The notes under the pieces were generated by a model. It searched no databases, was not told the DNA's origin, and saw nothing but the letters and a program-made list of their open reading frames with translations. 64,000 nucleotides of DNA from Telopea speciosissima (lineage: Eukaryota > Streptophyta > Magnoliopsida > Proteales > Proteaceae), in NCBI RefSeq assembly GCF_018873765.1, contig NC_057916.1, positions 30,541,501 to 30,605,500 of the forward strand, read 5' to 3'. The position numbers were made by a program, and so were the translations under genes. This document shows positions 1-12,772 of this stretch, piece by piece (within the stretch, counting starts at the first letter, position 1; each line of letters begins with the position of its first letter).

Positions 1-1097
1 TTCCTAAATTAGAAATCTTAACTTAATTGTCAACTCTATGGGGCCAACTTGAAAGAGTGATTAATCACCTAATCTAAGTTAGCATGATAAGAAAAATAGC
101 AACATCTAATTCGATATGAAACTAGACATGGGAATTCATAAATGACATGATCGTCCTCGGGGGCCATCATCCACGACATAAAACTTTGTTTGGATGCAAG
201 AAGTTGCCAAGATATGTTTTAATATTATCAAAAATATGTAAGGAATGCAGAAAATATGCTTGTGGAAATCCAACAAAAATTATGCACACAATCACCAAAA
301 CACCTCTAGAGGGCAAAAGCGATAGGAAAAACCCTAAGATCCTATACATGCATAGGAAAGAGTTTGAATGCCTAAACTTAGACCGAATGTGCCATTAAAA
401 CTGAACAGGAAACATTTCACGAAGTGCAACAGTAAAACAGTGCCCAAATGATACCCCGAGTAGCAAATACGGTAAATACATATAGACATGTTCTTTTGCA
501 CCAAAAGGGATTTCAACACACATCGGCATGCCTAAAACATTTGTTTTTGCCAAAATGTGCATCGTTTCGGGGTTAAAACCCAAATTTATCTTAAACCTGA
601 TAGAATTACCAAAATGCCCCTAGATACGAGAAATACAATTTTATGCACGAAGAACTTGATTGGACATGTATGTGCATGAAAATTTTCCAAAATATTTTGA
701 AATAGGACAGAATGTAATAAAGAAAAAACCTTTTTCATGATTTTTCAGGATTTACTATATTTTTTGGATTTTAGTTTATGAAATTACCAAAATGTCCTAA
801 AAGCAGAAAAATGCATGCATGTTGACATCACCCCTTGAGGGTAAGTAGCCTAAGTCATGTAAAACACCACAAGGAACATCCACTAACTTTATTTATTTAT
901 TTATTTTTTTTTTTTGGATTGAAAATACGTAAAATTTCCCTAATTTTCCAGTGGAAATATGCATGAAGGGTAAATATGGAAATGCATTTTTTAAAAATAG
1001 GATGAATATTTTTAAAATGCGAAAAAATGTATGTGATAACCCCACATACTTACATGTTATATGCAAACACAGAGATAGTCAAAATTCATCATAGGTG
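1..1097. repeat. Dispersed 1.1-kb repeat, copy 1 (left end cut by window)
   Basis: This segment matches 31810-32925 in the same orientation over its whole length, with scattered substitutions and small indels. Shared landmarks are the opening around ttcctaaattagaaatc, the phrase ctatggggccaacttgaaag, and the end around tacatgttatatgcaaaca. No convincing coding sequence is present in either copy; the short open frames differ between copies. It is probably part of a transposon or an LTR, but I see no terminal motif that would class it. The copy may continue to the left of the window. Confidence 0.75.
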
Positions 1098-1356
1098 CGG
1101 ACCTATATATATTTATGTTATTTTTTGGACAAATTCGGACATTTTTCAGAAACCAATATTCCGGATTCGAAAACCCCTAAATGGATTCAAACACAGATAG
1201 GATATGAATTTTCAGCTATCCATTGACATCCCTAATAGTAACCAAACGATGCCTATTACTAACCCATAAATTATTGTCTGAAATGATTTACTATGATAAA
1301 ATTAACAATAGTAATAGAAATCATATCAAGGGGAGCCTAAAGAAACTATTCACATT

Positions 1357-2731
1357 TCACAGCTTGAAATGTGGCAAAGCAGAGGAACCACGATCTCTCT
1401 TCTCACGGTGGTGTGCAGTAAACTCTTTGACGGTGGTTTCCCTATAAACCGGTGGGTTGTCTTTTGACAACAATTCCTTTATTGGTCCATAAACCGTTGT
1501 GGAAGATTGGACACCTGTAGTGAAGAAACATGCCACCGAAATCCTTGGGCCTACGCTGCGAGCCAGTACTCGATGTTGGACGCTTTTAAATCCATCGTTG
1601 GATATGAGCTGCCACAACCACAGTGCAAATACTTATAGCATCAGACCAAGTTTAGAGTTCACAGAGAAAAAAAGACGAACAAATTAAGGGCTTGACTTGC
1701 CTGCAGAAGATCGCCAATGTTGATGATGAGAGCTCCAGGCGTGGGGTAAACATCAATCCATTGGTTCTGAAAAAGAACTTGGAGTCCACCGATTTGGTCT
1801 TGCAGAAGAATGGTGAGGAAATCATTGTCGGAATGCTTAGTAGAGCCGAGAGTCAGTTCAGGCTGGGGGCATGCGGGATAGTAGTGACAGAGAAGAGCAT
1901 GACCCTCTGCGCAACCCATGTCTATCAAGTGCTTGGGGCTCAGCCCCAGGGCCTCCGACAGCATCTCAAACAAAGCAATCCCTAACCTTCTTACTTGCTT
2001 CGAGTATTCTATCAATATATCTCTTCCAATCAATCACACACGCCCCAACAATATAGCATACATCAGTTACTGCTTTAATTAATTAAATTAGCACTTACAC
2101 ATATATATACAAGTAACCATTAATTAACTTAAAGATACCTGCAAACGAGAGGCAATTGTTGAGGGTCCAGAGGTTGAGGATCCATAACGCAATACATGGA
2201 ATCTCTCCAACTGGCAGCGGCAGAAGTATAGAGATCAAAATTGCTGTCGTAGACGATTTTCTTGCCCAAGAGATCGCGAGTGTACCATTGTTTCTTGATC
2301 TCCGTGTCTTGCTCGTAGAACCTTCGAACCCCTTCCAGCGTCTCCTCCAACACAATCTGAGGGATCCCATGATTCACCACCTGGAAGAAACCCCATGTCT
2401 CTGATGCTTGCTTGATTTTATCCACTACTTCCTTCCTTCGACTTCGAGTTGCTGTTGGGTCTTCATCGACGGTGGCTTCCTGCAGGTCTATGACAGGAAT
2501 TGTCGGATGGGTCTGACAGCAGTTGTGAATGGAACACAGTTGAGGGGGCAGGTCAGGAAGGGTATCGGGTGGGTGGACAAAGATACGAGGGACCTTAATC
2601 ACACCGGAGTCAACAAGACCTTTCACACCTGCTTTCGTTTCATCAAATTCTCTTAACTCTTTTATTCGGGCATAACTCGTTGTTGGAGAGTTACTGCCTG
2701 AAACTTCGTCAGCGCCGGAAACGACCACCAT
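1357..2731 (-). CDS. 2-oxoglutarate/Fe(II) dioxygenase, ACC oxidase homolog type (copy A)
   Basis: Three exons on the minus strand: 2139-2731, 1701-2022 and 1357-1608, giving 388 residues. The start is the ATG at 2731, chosen because MVVVSG is shared with copies B and C; the frame runs open further upstream. The DIOX_N part carries the [11 protein letters not shown] motif. The catalytic jelly-roll keeps the iron ligands H261, D263 and H317 and the 2-oxoglutarate-binding R327-x-S329. The protein should be soluble and hydroxylate or oxidise a small metabolite using O2 and 2-oxoglutarate; the substrate cannot be told from sequence. Relatives are the plant ACC oxidase homologs and deacetoxyvindoline 4-hydroxylase. 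True ACC oxidase is unlikely given the long N-terminal extension. Intron 1 is GT-AG; intron 2 begins with GC. No break is seen, so it looks functional. Confidence 0.9.
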
Positions 2732-3333
2732 TTTCGTTTTCTTTCGTGGGGTTCGAATACGATTTTGAAGGGCAGGTGGAACTAAATGAAGCTTGTGAAT
2801 CTCTTCGGCTCTGTGGAGTGCGGACTGGGAATACAAAATTCTCTCTCGTCAGTCAATCTTCGCGCTTTATGTCAAACGATCACAGCCACAGTCAGAAAGA
2901 AGGACAACTTTGAGGGACTGGTGAAGTAATGTGGCAATCCAACCAGTTTTTTTCTGGTGAAAATGTGGCAATCCAACCACCGGCAACCTTTTTGTTCAAC
3001 TAACCCTGTCTTTTTCTGTCTCTCCTTTCTTTCTTTTATCCAACTTTTACATTTTGCATTTTTTATTCCACTTCCTTCAGCATCTTCTTCTTCCTCCGCA
3101 CCGACCCTCTCACCACATCCACAGCTCTGTTCTTTCACCCAACCTACCGCCCCACCCTTGTTCCTTCGAGTCTGGATCCTTTCCAACGATATTGAAGAGA
3201 AATCCTTTCCAATGACCTCCTCCTAAGCCACGTTTCATATCAATTCATGGAGACTTCCGTTTCAATTTTTTTTTTTCACTCTCCCTCTATTTTAGGAATT
3301 CATAAAACGTGATTAAGGTCAAATAATGATTAG
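2732..3333. other. 5' flank of copy A
   Basis: This holds the upstream region of the minus-strand dioxygenase. The reading frame of exon 1 stays open up to 2836, with a possible upstream ATG there, but that extension is not shared with the paralogs and I treat it as leader. A pyrimidine-rich stretch lies at 3000-3100. No other gene is evident. Confidence 0.4.
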
Positions 3334-3457
3334 GGAGAATGTTCTCTGTGCCACAGAGGCTGCGCCCAGGCCTGCCACTCAGGGGGCAGAGTGGTCATTG
3401 CGCCCACCCCCATGTGCCTAGGAGCAGCTTGCTCTGCAGCACAGAGAACAGCACCCC
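3334..3457. repeat. Small fold-back (MITE-like) element
   Basis: The left end reads gaatgttctctgtgcc and the right end gcagcacagagaacagca, so the two ends form imperfect inverted repeats of about 20 bp around a GC-rich centre. The GC-rich base composition differs sharply from the flanks. No target duplication is clear, so the class is not settled. Confidence 0.45.
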
Positions 3458-3883
3458 TAAGATTATTAACGGAAAAAAAAAGGTGATTAAGATAAGAATC
3501 TTTAAATCATGTCCGAACCGTTTTAAAACTTGTAAACTCGATACGATATCATATGGCATCAGACACTAATTGGTTGTATCGTATAAGTTTACCCCCTGAT
3601 TTTCTTTAAAAATAGGTTTTTTATTATTTTACCTTTTGTTCGTACCATTTCACCAATACGTTATCGGCACAATGTCGGGATCATGGTTTGAATCAGTATC
3701 GGATCTGCCATTGTCAATGCAACTCTACAACTATTCTTAGCATGAACTCATCATTGGCGTCTTTGGATTCAAAGACTACCCATTGGAGTAATGGGACCCA
3801 TGAAACCATTAGGCTATGTTTGGATGTGAAGAAAAGAAAAGAACAAATATACTAGACAAAAATTATCAAGATGCAATGATTAA

Positions 3884-4725
3884 TTTTCATGTACACACCC
3901 TCATCTTTAAATCCTTTCAAACACACCCCCTCATCTATTGAAAGTGAGTAAATTAGTCCATCAAACTAACTCCAGCCTAGTTTTAAACATTAATACTCAC
4001 TCAACCAATTTTTTAGAATCAAATTACCCAATTTAAAAGTTCGAAAACAAAAATACCCTTTAGAAGTAAATTATTACGGTTCTCATTAGATAGGACCAGC
4101 TAAAGCTTCCCAATTTTGTCTTCTTTTCATCCATTATTATAGTTTTGTCCATTATTATAGTTTCTTCACCATCTAAAGCTTTTTACTTTCATTTTCTTTA
4201 GTTTCTCCAGTTTTGTCTTCTTACCATTACTATAGTTGCCATCCATTTTTTTTGTAATCAGATACCTTAATCAAAGAGATTCCTTTTTTATGCGTTCCCT
4301 TAATCAAAGGGAATTCTTTTGTATTTAACTCAGCCATTACAGCAATGAGAATCATTGAAATTTTTCAAGTAGCAGCGGCGAAGATCCCATTTTCAGATGC
4401 AGCGGTGAGTAGGAGAGAGAGAGAGAGAGAGCTTACCTGAAGAGTAGCAACGGCGACCGGAGATGCAAGCACCCTAGGCGATTAGAGATGAAGGTGGGGG
4501 GTCGAGGAGAGAGCAGCGGTGAGGAGGTTTCGTGAGAGATTTGGGAAATAGGGTAAATGGAAGGGTGGGAGGATTTAGGGTAGTTTGGTCTTTTTCATTT
4601 TTAATCTATTAAAGTATATATAAATGGTATTTTAGTAACTTTACTTTTTCTGGTAGTTAGATAACCGTGTTATAAATGAAGGGGTGTGTTTGAAAGGTTT
4701 TGAAGATGAAGGGATGTACATGAAA
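3884..4725. mobile_element. Non-autonomous terminal-inverted-repeat element, Mutator-like
   Basis: About 50 bp at the left (3884-3935, ttcatgtacacaccctcatc...) is the inverted complement of 4677-4725 (...gatgtacatgaaaa). The interior has no open frame of note. It includes a GA microsatellite at about 4410-4430 and a short GC-rich block with caacggcgaccgg-like phrases. No transposase is present. The right side may extend to about 4770, where the sequence gggtgttcctatattttccc resembles the outer part of Mutator-like ends. I could not find a target duplication, and the left outer end may be lost. Confidence 0.5.
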
Positions 4726-5009
4726 ACAGACCATAGTTGAGGGGTGTTCCTATATTTTCCCCTAATTAATAAATATAGTTAAGTAAAATACAGAATCGGG
4801 TTGAGCTGGGCCGGACTCAGCCTGAGGCCTCATCCCAGCCTAGTGCAGCTGTATCCTCAGGCTTAAAATATAAATCCTAAATTATCCTCATGATTGAAAC
4901 ATCTAGTCTTGAGTCTTGACCCTATTCGAGCTCAGGATGGGTCCAGGCGCACAATGTCAAGCTTGCACCCCCTAGTTCCCAAGAGACGTCATCAATTCTT
5001 CAATAATAC

Positions 5010-5692
5010 AAAATCTTTTCTTACGTGCTTTAGAATTTGGGTGCCCATTTTTCTTAACAATGGACTTTAAAATACATTAGATTATTTTTATTTTTTATTT
5101 TCGGATAAAAAGAGATTTTACTAATATCCAAAGTGTGTACAACCGATGGCATCATTTACAACAGAGATCATGAAGCTAGGAATGGAATCACTACATTAGA
5201 TTTTTCGAGACTGATCACCTTTGTGTGCTTGTGTGATCATCTATTGACTTTGACGAGTTATGATAGAAATTAGACAAACTCTTTTGGCCTTTCTGATGAA
5301 CAAGTCAAGGCTGACCCACGGTTATCCTCATCAACCACCGAGTGGTGCTATCTATGATTTGTCAATTTTGGGGCCACCCGTCCCCACTCCGTAGTGCCAA
5401 GATGTGACAAGTGTCTCCATCCTCTCTATTGTTTATGCTTGAGAGAGGGGTGTAAAATTTGTACACCAGTCCAGGCCACCATCAGAAATTAGCTCTTCAA
5501 TTCTTGTCTGTTTAAATGGATTCCATCTGAACGATTGTGAGTCGTTCAGATACGTGAGAAAATTCCCCACTCACATAAACTAAAGAGTACAATTGCCTTG
5601 CCATTAATAAGATAGGATTTCCAAGAGCGCTGGATTAGTCATAGTCACAGAACTATATATCCTTGATTGCAAGTAGCAAAGTACATACTAAA
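5010..5692 (+). promoter_or_regulatory. Promoter region of copy B
   Basis: Blocks of this region (about 5010-5330) are recognisably homologous to 44917-45180 upstream of copy C and to 33495-33700. Shared phrases include gaaattagacaaactc and ctttctga...caagtcaagg. Similarity stops and restarts, so one copy has gained or lost sequence, for example about 5345-5640. A TATA-like actatatatcc lies about 30-40 bases before the start codon. Confidence 0.5.
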
Positions 5693-7889
5693 ATGGTAGT
5701 AGTTTCAGGCACCCATGAAGAGGTTTCAGCCACTTATGACCGGAACAAAGAGTTGAGGGAATTTGATGATACTAAAGCTGGTGTGAAGGGACTGGTAGAC
5801 GCTGGCGTTGTGAAGTTACCTCGTATCTTCGTTCACCACCACCCTTCTAATGCCCTCCTTCATGAAGGGTCGCCTGGTTCCATCCGCCACAACCAGACCC
5901 AAACCCAGCTCAGGCTTCCAATCATAGATTTGGGGGATGGCATCATCGATAAAGATGCGACTTTCAGGAAGGAAATCGTCGAAAAAGTGCGTCATGCATC
6001 GGAGACGTCGGGGTTCTTCCAGGTGGTGAATCATGGGATTCCTCAAACTGTTATGGATGAGATCCTGGAAGGGATTAGAAGGTTTTACGAGGAAGACACG
6101 GAGGTGAAGAAACAGTTCTACACGCGTGACTATGTCAACAAAAGGGTTGCTTACAATTCCAATTTCGATCTCTACAGCTCTCCCGCAGCTAATTGGAGGG
6201 ACAGTATGTATTGCTCCATGGGTCCTCAACCTTTCAATCCCCAAGACTTACCTGAGGCTTGCAGGTATGTGATAGTAGTGTAGGTTACTATTTGTGTTTT
6301 TCGATCAGTACTTTTGGAAGACCTGCTAACTGGTTCTCAACTATCTGATCTAATTAATCTTAAATCTGTAGAGATATATTGATGGAGTACTCGGATCAAG
6401 TTAAAAGATTGGGGATTATCTTGTTTGAGTTACTATCGGAGGGTTTGGGGCTAAAACCTAACCGGCTGAGGGAGATGGGTTGTGAAGAGGGACATGCCCT
6501 TCTGTGTCACTATTATCCTGCATGCCCTGAACCTGAACTGACGATGGGCACCAGTGAGCATGCTGACGGTGATTTCCTTTCAATCCTTCTACAAGACCAT
6601 ATTGGTGGCCTCCAAGTTCATCATCAGAACCAATGGGTTGATGTGTCCCCCACACCTGGAGCTCTGATTGTGAACATTGGGGATCTTTTGCAGGCAAGTC
6701 TCTTTTATACATTCATATATAATTATGGGTAAATTACACGGCATCCCCTGATTTTCAAACAAAACTCAAATCAATCCTGCTTCAAAGATTGGAGAATCAA
6801 AATACGAGATCTTGCTTGAGAGTACAAGAAGTTTCGTGTTAGCTTCTAGAATTTAATGGTATGTGATATACCAAGAATAATCCAGCCTATGGAATTGATC
6901 ACGATGTCATAACCCCTATCCTAGGGGTTAGGGAGCACTAGCCCACAGGTTGCAAGTCTGCACTTGCCACTAATGTCATGATGGAACAGGACTTTCATAT
7001 CTCTACTATGCCCCATCTCTGCAATCGAAATACAATACGATATGGAGACATTTAAAGCTAGTTCGCTCGAGCCGAACCTACACCTACCGAAAGGTTCGTG
7101 CACCCCACTGATAGGCCTGGCATTTAATAAGGTTGTCTCTATTGTCGGGCCTGACCAAGCATTCAATGTAGGTACACTTGAGCCAATCCTACAGAAGCCA
7201 AAAGATCTTGATGGTCCCAATATGTCAGGTCAGACTAATCCCCGATCCCTCTATTTATAAATAAGGATCAAGGACCTCAGGTAAGGGGATTCGATTCCAT
7301 CCAATCTTGAATTCTCTTAGTCTCCCACTCATCCTGAGGCTTTCACCTTTAACTAGTTGTTCCGAGAACTGACTTAGGTATCGGAGGATCCCATCAGAGT
7401 CATCTCCGATCTCATCTGATGTTCATTTTTTAGTTGTAGGTCCGTCCGATGTCGACATGCATTTATCGAAATCAGGGTCTCTAATTCCACCGATTCCAAT
7501 TCAAATTCTAAAACCATAAAATTGGAACCCCGGAGCTACCCAAATATAACATTAATGGTGTCTTTAGTTTCAGTCGTAATTTTGTCTGATTGATATTGTG
7601 GTTGTGGCAGCTCATATGCAATAACAAGTTTAAAAGTGCTAAACATCGAGTGTTGGCCAACAAGGTTGGCCCAAGACTATCAATCGCCTGCTTCTTCACA
7701 ACAGGTTTTCTACCATCAACGAGGATCTATGAGCCTATCAAGGAGTTGCTATTGGAGGACAATCCCCCCATCTACAGGGAAACCACAGTCACAGAATATA
7801 CTATGCGCTACCTAGCCAAGGGACTTGATGGGACTTCTGGGTTGGAAAATTTCAAGCTGCAAACTTCAAGTTCAAAAGAAAAGATATAG
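5693..7889 (+). CDS. 2-oxoglutarate/Fe(II) dioxygenase, ACC oxidase homolog type (copy B)
   Basis: Exons 5693-6264, 6372-6693 and 7611-7889 encode 390 residues. The start is the first ATG of the frame, within acatactaaaATG, a context shared with copy C. DIOX_N begins near residue 75 (LPIIDL) with NHGIP at 113-117. The catalytic domain has iron ligands H254, D256 and H310, and R320-x-S322 for 2-oxoglutarate; spacing matches the family. The C-terminus ends in a Ser/Lys-rich tail. A soluble oxygenase is expected; its substrate is unknown. Intron 1 is GT-AG and intron 2 starts with GC. Intron 2 (917 bases) contains sequence absent from the equivalent part of copy C. B and C are recent duplicates; B shows no damage. 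Confidence 0.92.
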
Positions 7890-9743
7890 GGACTGTTAGG
7901 TGCATGCATGTATGGATAGTTATTAAGAGGTTTTATTTTTTTTTTTTTGATGATATGATAGTTATTAAGAGTTGTTTATTACGAATGGTGTGTGAGGTTG
8001 CATGATAGTGGGTGTAGTTAGTATGACGTGTTAGTTTTTCCTTATTATATGTTAGTGGAAGGGATGGGTTGGTTAGTTATCATTGTTATCTCTTATGTAA
8101 AAAATATTGTAATGGAATGAAGAGGATATAGAAGTTTAATCCCAATTAATCACTTAAGAGATAGAGGCCGGCTCCCTCCAAATTAATTAAAATCGATTCT
8201 TATTTTTTTCTCTTTCGTATTCTTATCTTCTTTTCCAAGATAAGAAAGCAAGGGAAGACTGTGCACATACAAGGACAGCTTAAAATAACCTCAAATTCTC
8301 GTTGTTGTTACTACTGGTAGTTAGAATTAGGAAAAGAGTTCTCTATGGGGGAATGTATCGCCATGCCCAAACACAGAGGGATGAAATGACCACCTTATTC
8401 CCCTTATGTGGGGCGGAAATCCCACCATCTAATATGCCAACTTGTGCATTCTCATTAGTCCCCATGCGCGCACAGGGGACACACTACCCCCAAGGAACGT
8501 CAGCCCTTAAAATTAAGGTCCGATACTCCTAGGGAATGGGAAACTCAAGAATGAACTGTAATGAGACAAATTATGTAGAAAAAAACTAAAGGAATTCAGA
8601 GACTCTTCTATGAAAGCAATGATGTAAAAGCATTTGTAGATTCCTCGGCTTGAGTATCAAATATTAAGTTTAAGGCCTGATTTGGTATGATTTCTACTTC
8701 AATTTCATGGGATGATTTTTACTTTGGAAATTTTTTTATTTGATTTTATTTTTGCATCTTCCCCATGTATGTAGTGTATCGTATGCCCTCTCACATGGTT
8801 TTTTCCCCCTCTTCTCTCTCTAATCATCCCTATTTCATGTGTCAAGTGCTTAATTAGTAAGTTTGGGAACGACAATCAAACGGGTACGGATACATATGAG
8901 AATTAAATGAACCAGACAAAATTAATACTTTTCAAAAATCTGGCATAATACAATGTGTACAACAATAATACGGTATTTGTTTAATACGCGTTTAATACGG
9001 TCGCTCTATAAGCAAAAATACGGGCATATATTCACTATATAACAAACATTCACCACATAGTAAACAAAATAATAGCATATAGACAATGATTTTATAAAAA
9101 AAAAGAAACCCTATTACATCTCATAAGATTAACATTTAACATATTAGAGCCGTATTAAAAGGTTCAGCAAAACTAGTTAAGTAGAGCACATGTTACAATA
9201 AAATCCTAGTTAATAGCATCGATGGAATAAAATTGTTCCTTTCTTATTGTGGAAGTACCATCCAAATGAAGATCGTCACTCTTATATCAAAATCAACATA
9301 AAAAAATAAAAAAAAAGCACCAACATATCACCCTTTTTCCCATTAAAATCAACAACCAATACTGGATAACAAGAAAGAGAACATTTTTGCTAAAACCTAA
9401 CTACTTTTGCGAAATTCAAGTTCAAATAAATAAATTAAAGCAAGGAAGAGGAATAAGTGAATAACTAAGAAATAGTGGTAATCCATTGTCACAGTGATGG
9501 AACAAACAGAGAATCAACAAGTTCGATTTCAACAAGTTCGATTTAAGATGCCAGTGAAGACAGAGATGTTTGAGAGGAGCCCTTACCTATTCTTAATTCA
9601 TTCATCAATTGGTTTAGGGAAAAGAAATACTGATTCTTTCTTTCAAAATTGGAATGAAGTAGAGCACAGTGCTACAAAGTACGAACACAAAATAAGATAT
9701 TCCATCTTTTAAGCGGTAGAATTAATGAACCGCTAGACATTGT
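7890..9743. other. 3' flank of copy B; no gene seen
   Basis: The region 8660-8770 (around aggcctgatttggtatgattt) matches 48810-48910 downstream of copy C, showing that the duplication included 3' flank. The rest is AT-rich. A stretch at 8330-8520 has several inverted G/C-rich words and may be a decayed miniature element. I see no convincing coding sequence. Confidence 0.5.
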
Positions 9744-10113
9744 TGTTGGGTTTTGGGCTTCATTAATATATTTCATCTTTATTGAGCCCATAAGGTAAAT
9801 ATTAATAAATTCACTCTAGGTTTAAGTCAGGGGTATAACTGACCTTACACATTGTGGGAGTGTGGTTAGAGCCAGGGAGAATATAATATATATTCAACCC
9901 TAAGGTCCCCACAACCGTCACTTGTCGTTTTTGAATTCCTACTCACGGGAGAAAGTGTGAAAAGGCTGTAGAAGGCTAAAGGGAAGGAGAAAAGCTTGGG
10001 GATCGACTACAGCCGCCATTAAACAAGATATGTTATTTATGATTCTCAGTTATGGTGTTCCAAATCTATATGGGTATATGTGAATGATTGAATGGGGTTT
10101 CCAAATCCCTACA
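9744..10113 (+). repeat. 5' LTR of the degraded Copia element
   Basis: 370 bases, same length as the right LTR, starting tgttgggttttggg and ending ccaaatccctaca. It is followed at 10116 by the primer-binding-like TGGCATCATAGCC. Confidence 0.85.
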
Positions 10114-12563
10114 AGTGGCATCATAGCCAACCCATATGGATCTGGAATCCATGTTTGTGAATGAAAAAGGTTTTTGAAAAATTTTGGGTTTTGGAACAAC
10201 CTTGTACGGTCACTACCGGTGGTGTACGGCCACCAAAATTTGAAACTTTTTATATGAAATCGAAGAGGAGGTCGAGGCGGTCACGACCATGTAAGCCGAT
10301 TCAACGGAAACATCTCCACGCGCAGTCGAAAAAAGCGCGTGAATCTCACGCGCCTGATTTCTTCTTTTTTTTTTTTTTTAAAGTTTTTGGTGAGACGGTG
10401 GTGGACGATTCATCGCCAGGTCGACTCGGTAGGGTTTTCGAGTCAACCCGATGAGCTAGCGGGTCATGACTCAGTTAGACCCAAATCGAGCCCAACCCAA
10501 GTGGGCCAGACCGAGCCCGACCCAAGTGGACCAGGCTGAACCCGACCCAGATGGGTCAGGTCAGACCCGATCCAAGTGGGCTGACCCTGGTCCAACCCGA
10601 ATGGCAACCCAACCCTAGGAACACGGGTTTGACCCGGACCCGAACCCGATTGGGGCGGGTCACACTACCCAGATTTTTTACCCGAAAAGAGACCCGATTG
10701 CTCAGATCGGTCAGGTTAACTAGTTTGACCGACCGCGTGTGATATCACGTGTCGGATTCAAACCACGCGTGAGGGCGCGTGGGAGGGAGTTTGAGGTCCC
10801 CGTTTTTTTTCTGTTGTGCTTGTTTTTTCAAGGGCTACGGACTGGTATGCCCCACTTGCCTCAATTGTAACCTCTGGGACCCATAGTGACCATTTTCTAT
10901 GTTTTTACAACTCTTGAAAGGTGTATACCTGCATTATTTTTCTTTTATTTCTATCATTTATGAGGTATACATTTGCAATAGTGTGACCTGATACAATGCA
11001 GAACAATAGTTTTCTTTAAGGAATTGTTGAGTGTGATAAGATTCATGTATTGAATTGTTTGAATTTACAAACATCCCATGGTTGCATCATGAGTAATTGG
11101 GTACTCTAATAAGGTTAGATGGAATCCACCAAAGTGGTAAAATCTGATTTTATTAGATGCCCAATAACTTAAGGTTTATTCTAAGAGCAGCAAAGAAATG
11201 TGATGCTCATCCAAAGGTAGCATCATCTAAGACCAAAATAATAGACACACACATAGGGAGAGACTGGCCTAGGAATAATTGCTTACCCAAAGGTGACAAT
11301 TCTTTCATAGGTTGGTGTTGTCCCACGGTAATTGCAAAGTATTGAGTGGACCAGTATATTTCAAAACCCAAAGGTTAGGGATGTAGATTCGGTTGACACT
11401 CTCGGCTATGTGCTGGTACATTGTATTGTATAACCAGCAAAGTGTGAAGAGGACCAGTGCATTTCAAAACCCAAAGGTTAAAAATGTAGTTCCGGTTGAC
11501 ACTCTTCTGGTTTTATAAACTAGTTCATTAGGAACTGGCATAGACCATAAGTTATAGGTATTAACAATACCCAGTGCTTAAGTTAGCGAAAGGTCTTGAT
11601 TGTGCATGGAAAACCTTACACATAAGAATTAATTAAGGTTATAGAAAATATACTATACTGCACGTGCTTGTAAGAAAGTTCATTACTCTATAGGTGATTA
11701 ACTGCAGTTTTTCATTTTGAAAACTATAGGGGAATGAGGTGTTGACCACCACAGTGGTATATCAATTTCCTCTGCAGTTCGGTCATGGCAGCAAAGCAAG
11801 TTGTACATGCTTAGAAGAGTTGCTACCCAAGTTTAAAGAGATTAGGTATGCAAATGTAAGTGTAGGAAGGATTGGCACCCTGGGGCTCCTTATGCCCAAA
11901 AGTGATAGGACTATTGTGATCACTTTTGGTCTTACGGTAGTGTGGCTTAATAAAAAGCTTCTACACATCTTATGCCCAGAGAGGGGAAGACATGTTCTGA
12001 TTAGGTTGTTCATGAATTGTCTGGCTTTCAGCATCTGCTTGTCTTTTATGGCGTGTTTGTAACACACCCTAGTTATGCTCCCATGGACAATAGTGTGCGT
12101 TTATCTATTTAGTAGTGACTAGAACTTGTGTACGCTATCCTGACTGAGTAAGGTATAGGCAAAGAATGTGGACCACTGCATCTTAGGAAGTATAGGTTAG
12201 GAATGTACACTAGACTTTTACTCTTGTCTATTACGCTAATTTGTTTTGATCGACACAATCTTGGCACTAGATAATTTTTAAAGTTATGGGTGTGGCAAAT
12301 GCTGGTTATTGATTTGATATTCTGTTTGACAGGATGCCACCCACCAAAGATAAGTCGGTTGTAGACGATAACTTCAAGATGTAAAATTGTAATACCAGTG
12401 TCTTAGATTCTTCCTAGCGCATTGGAAACCGTACTCAAGTAGGAAGTAAGAAGATGCATTTGACTGCACGAACGTATAGGGCTATCATGAGGCACGTGCA
12501 AAGGTTTTCAAAAGATCCAAGATGCCGAGACCATTGGTGATGAGGGATTGGCCACTTGGGTGC

Positions 12564-12772
12564 GGACCAATTGAGAAAATCCTCTCTGATATAGTGGATA
12601 AGTCGAACTCACCTTACTATACTCCGAGGTCCCCACCAAGAGATGAGGCCAAATCTGAGGAAGTGGACTAATTGAGAAAATCCTCTCTGATGTAGTGGAT
12701 AAGTCGGACTCACCTTACTATACTCCGAGGTCCCCACCAAGAGATGAGGCCGAATCTGAGGAAGTGGACAGA
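12564..12772 (+). repeat. Tandem duplication, unit about 101 bases
   Basis: The unit that begins near ttgagaaaatcctctctgat (12571) is repeated at 12672 with only a few changes. It lies in the former gag region of the Copia element. Confidence 0.8.

Noticed and set aside
10161-10742. Frames rich in RPDPSG in the Copia element
   Set aside because: Product of repeats around gacccgacccaagtgggt; no domain and no conservation of a frame.
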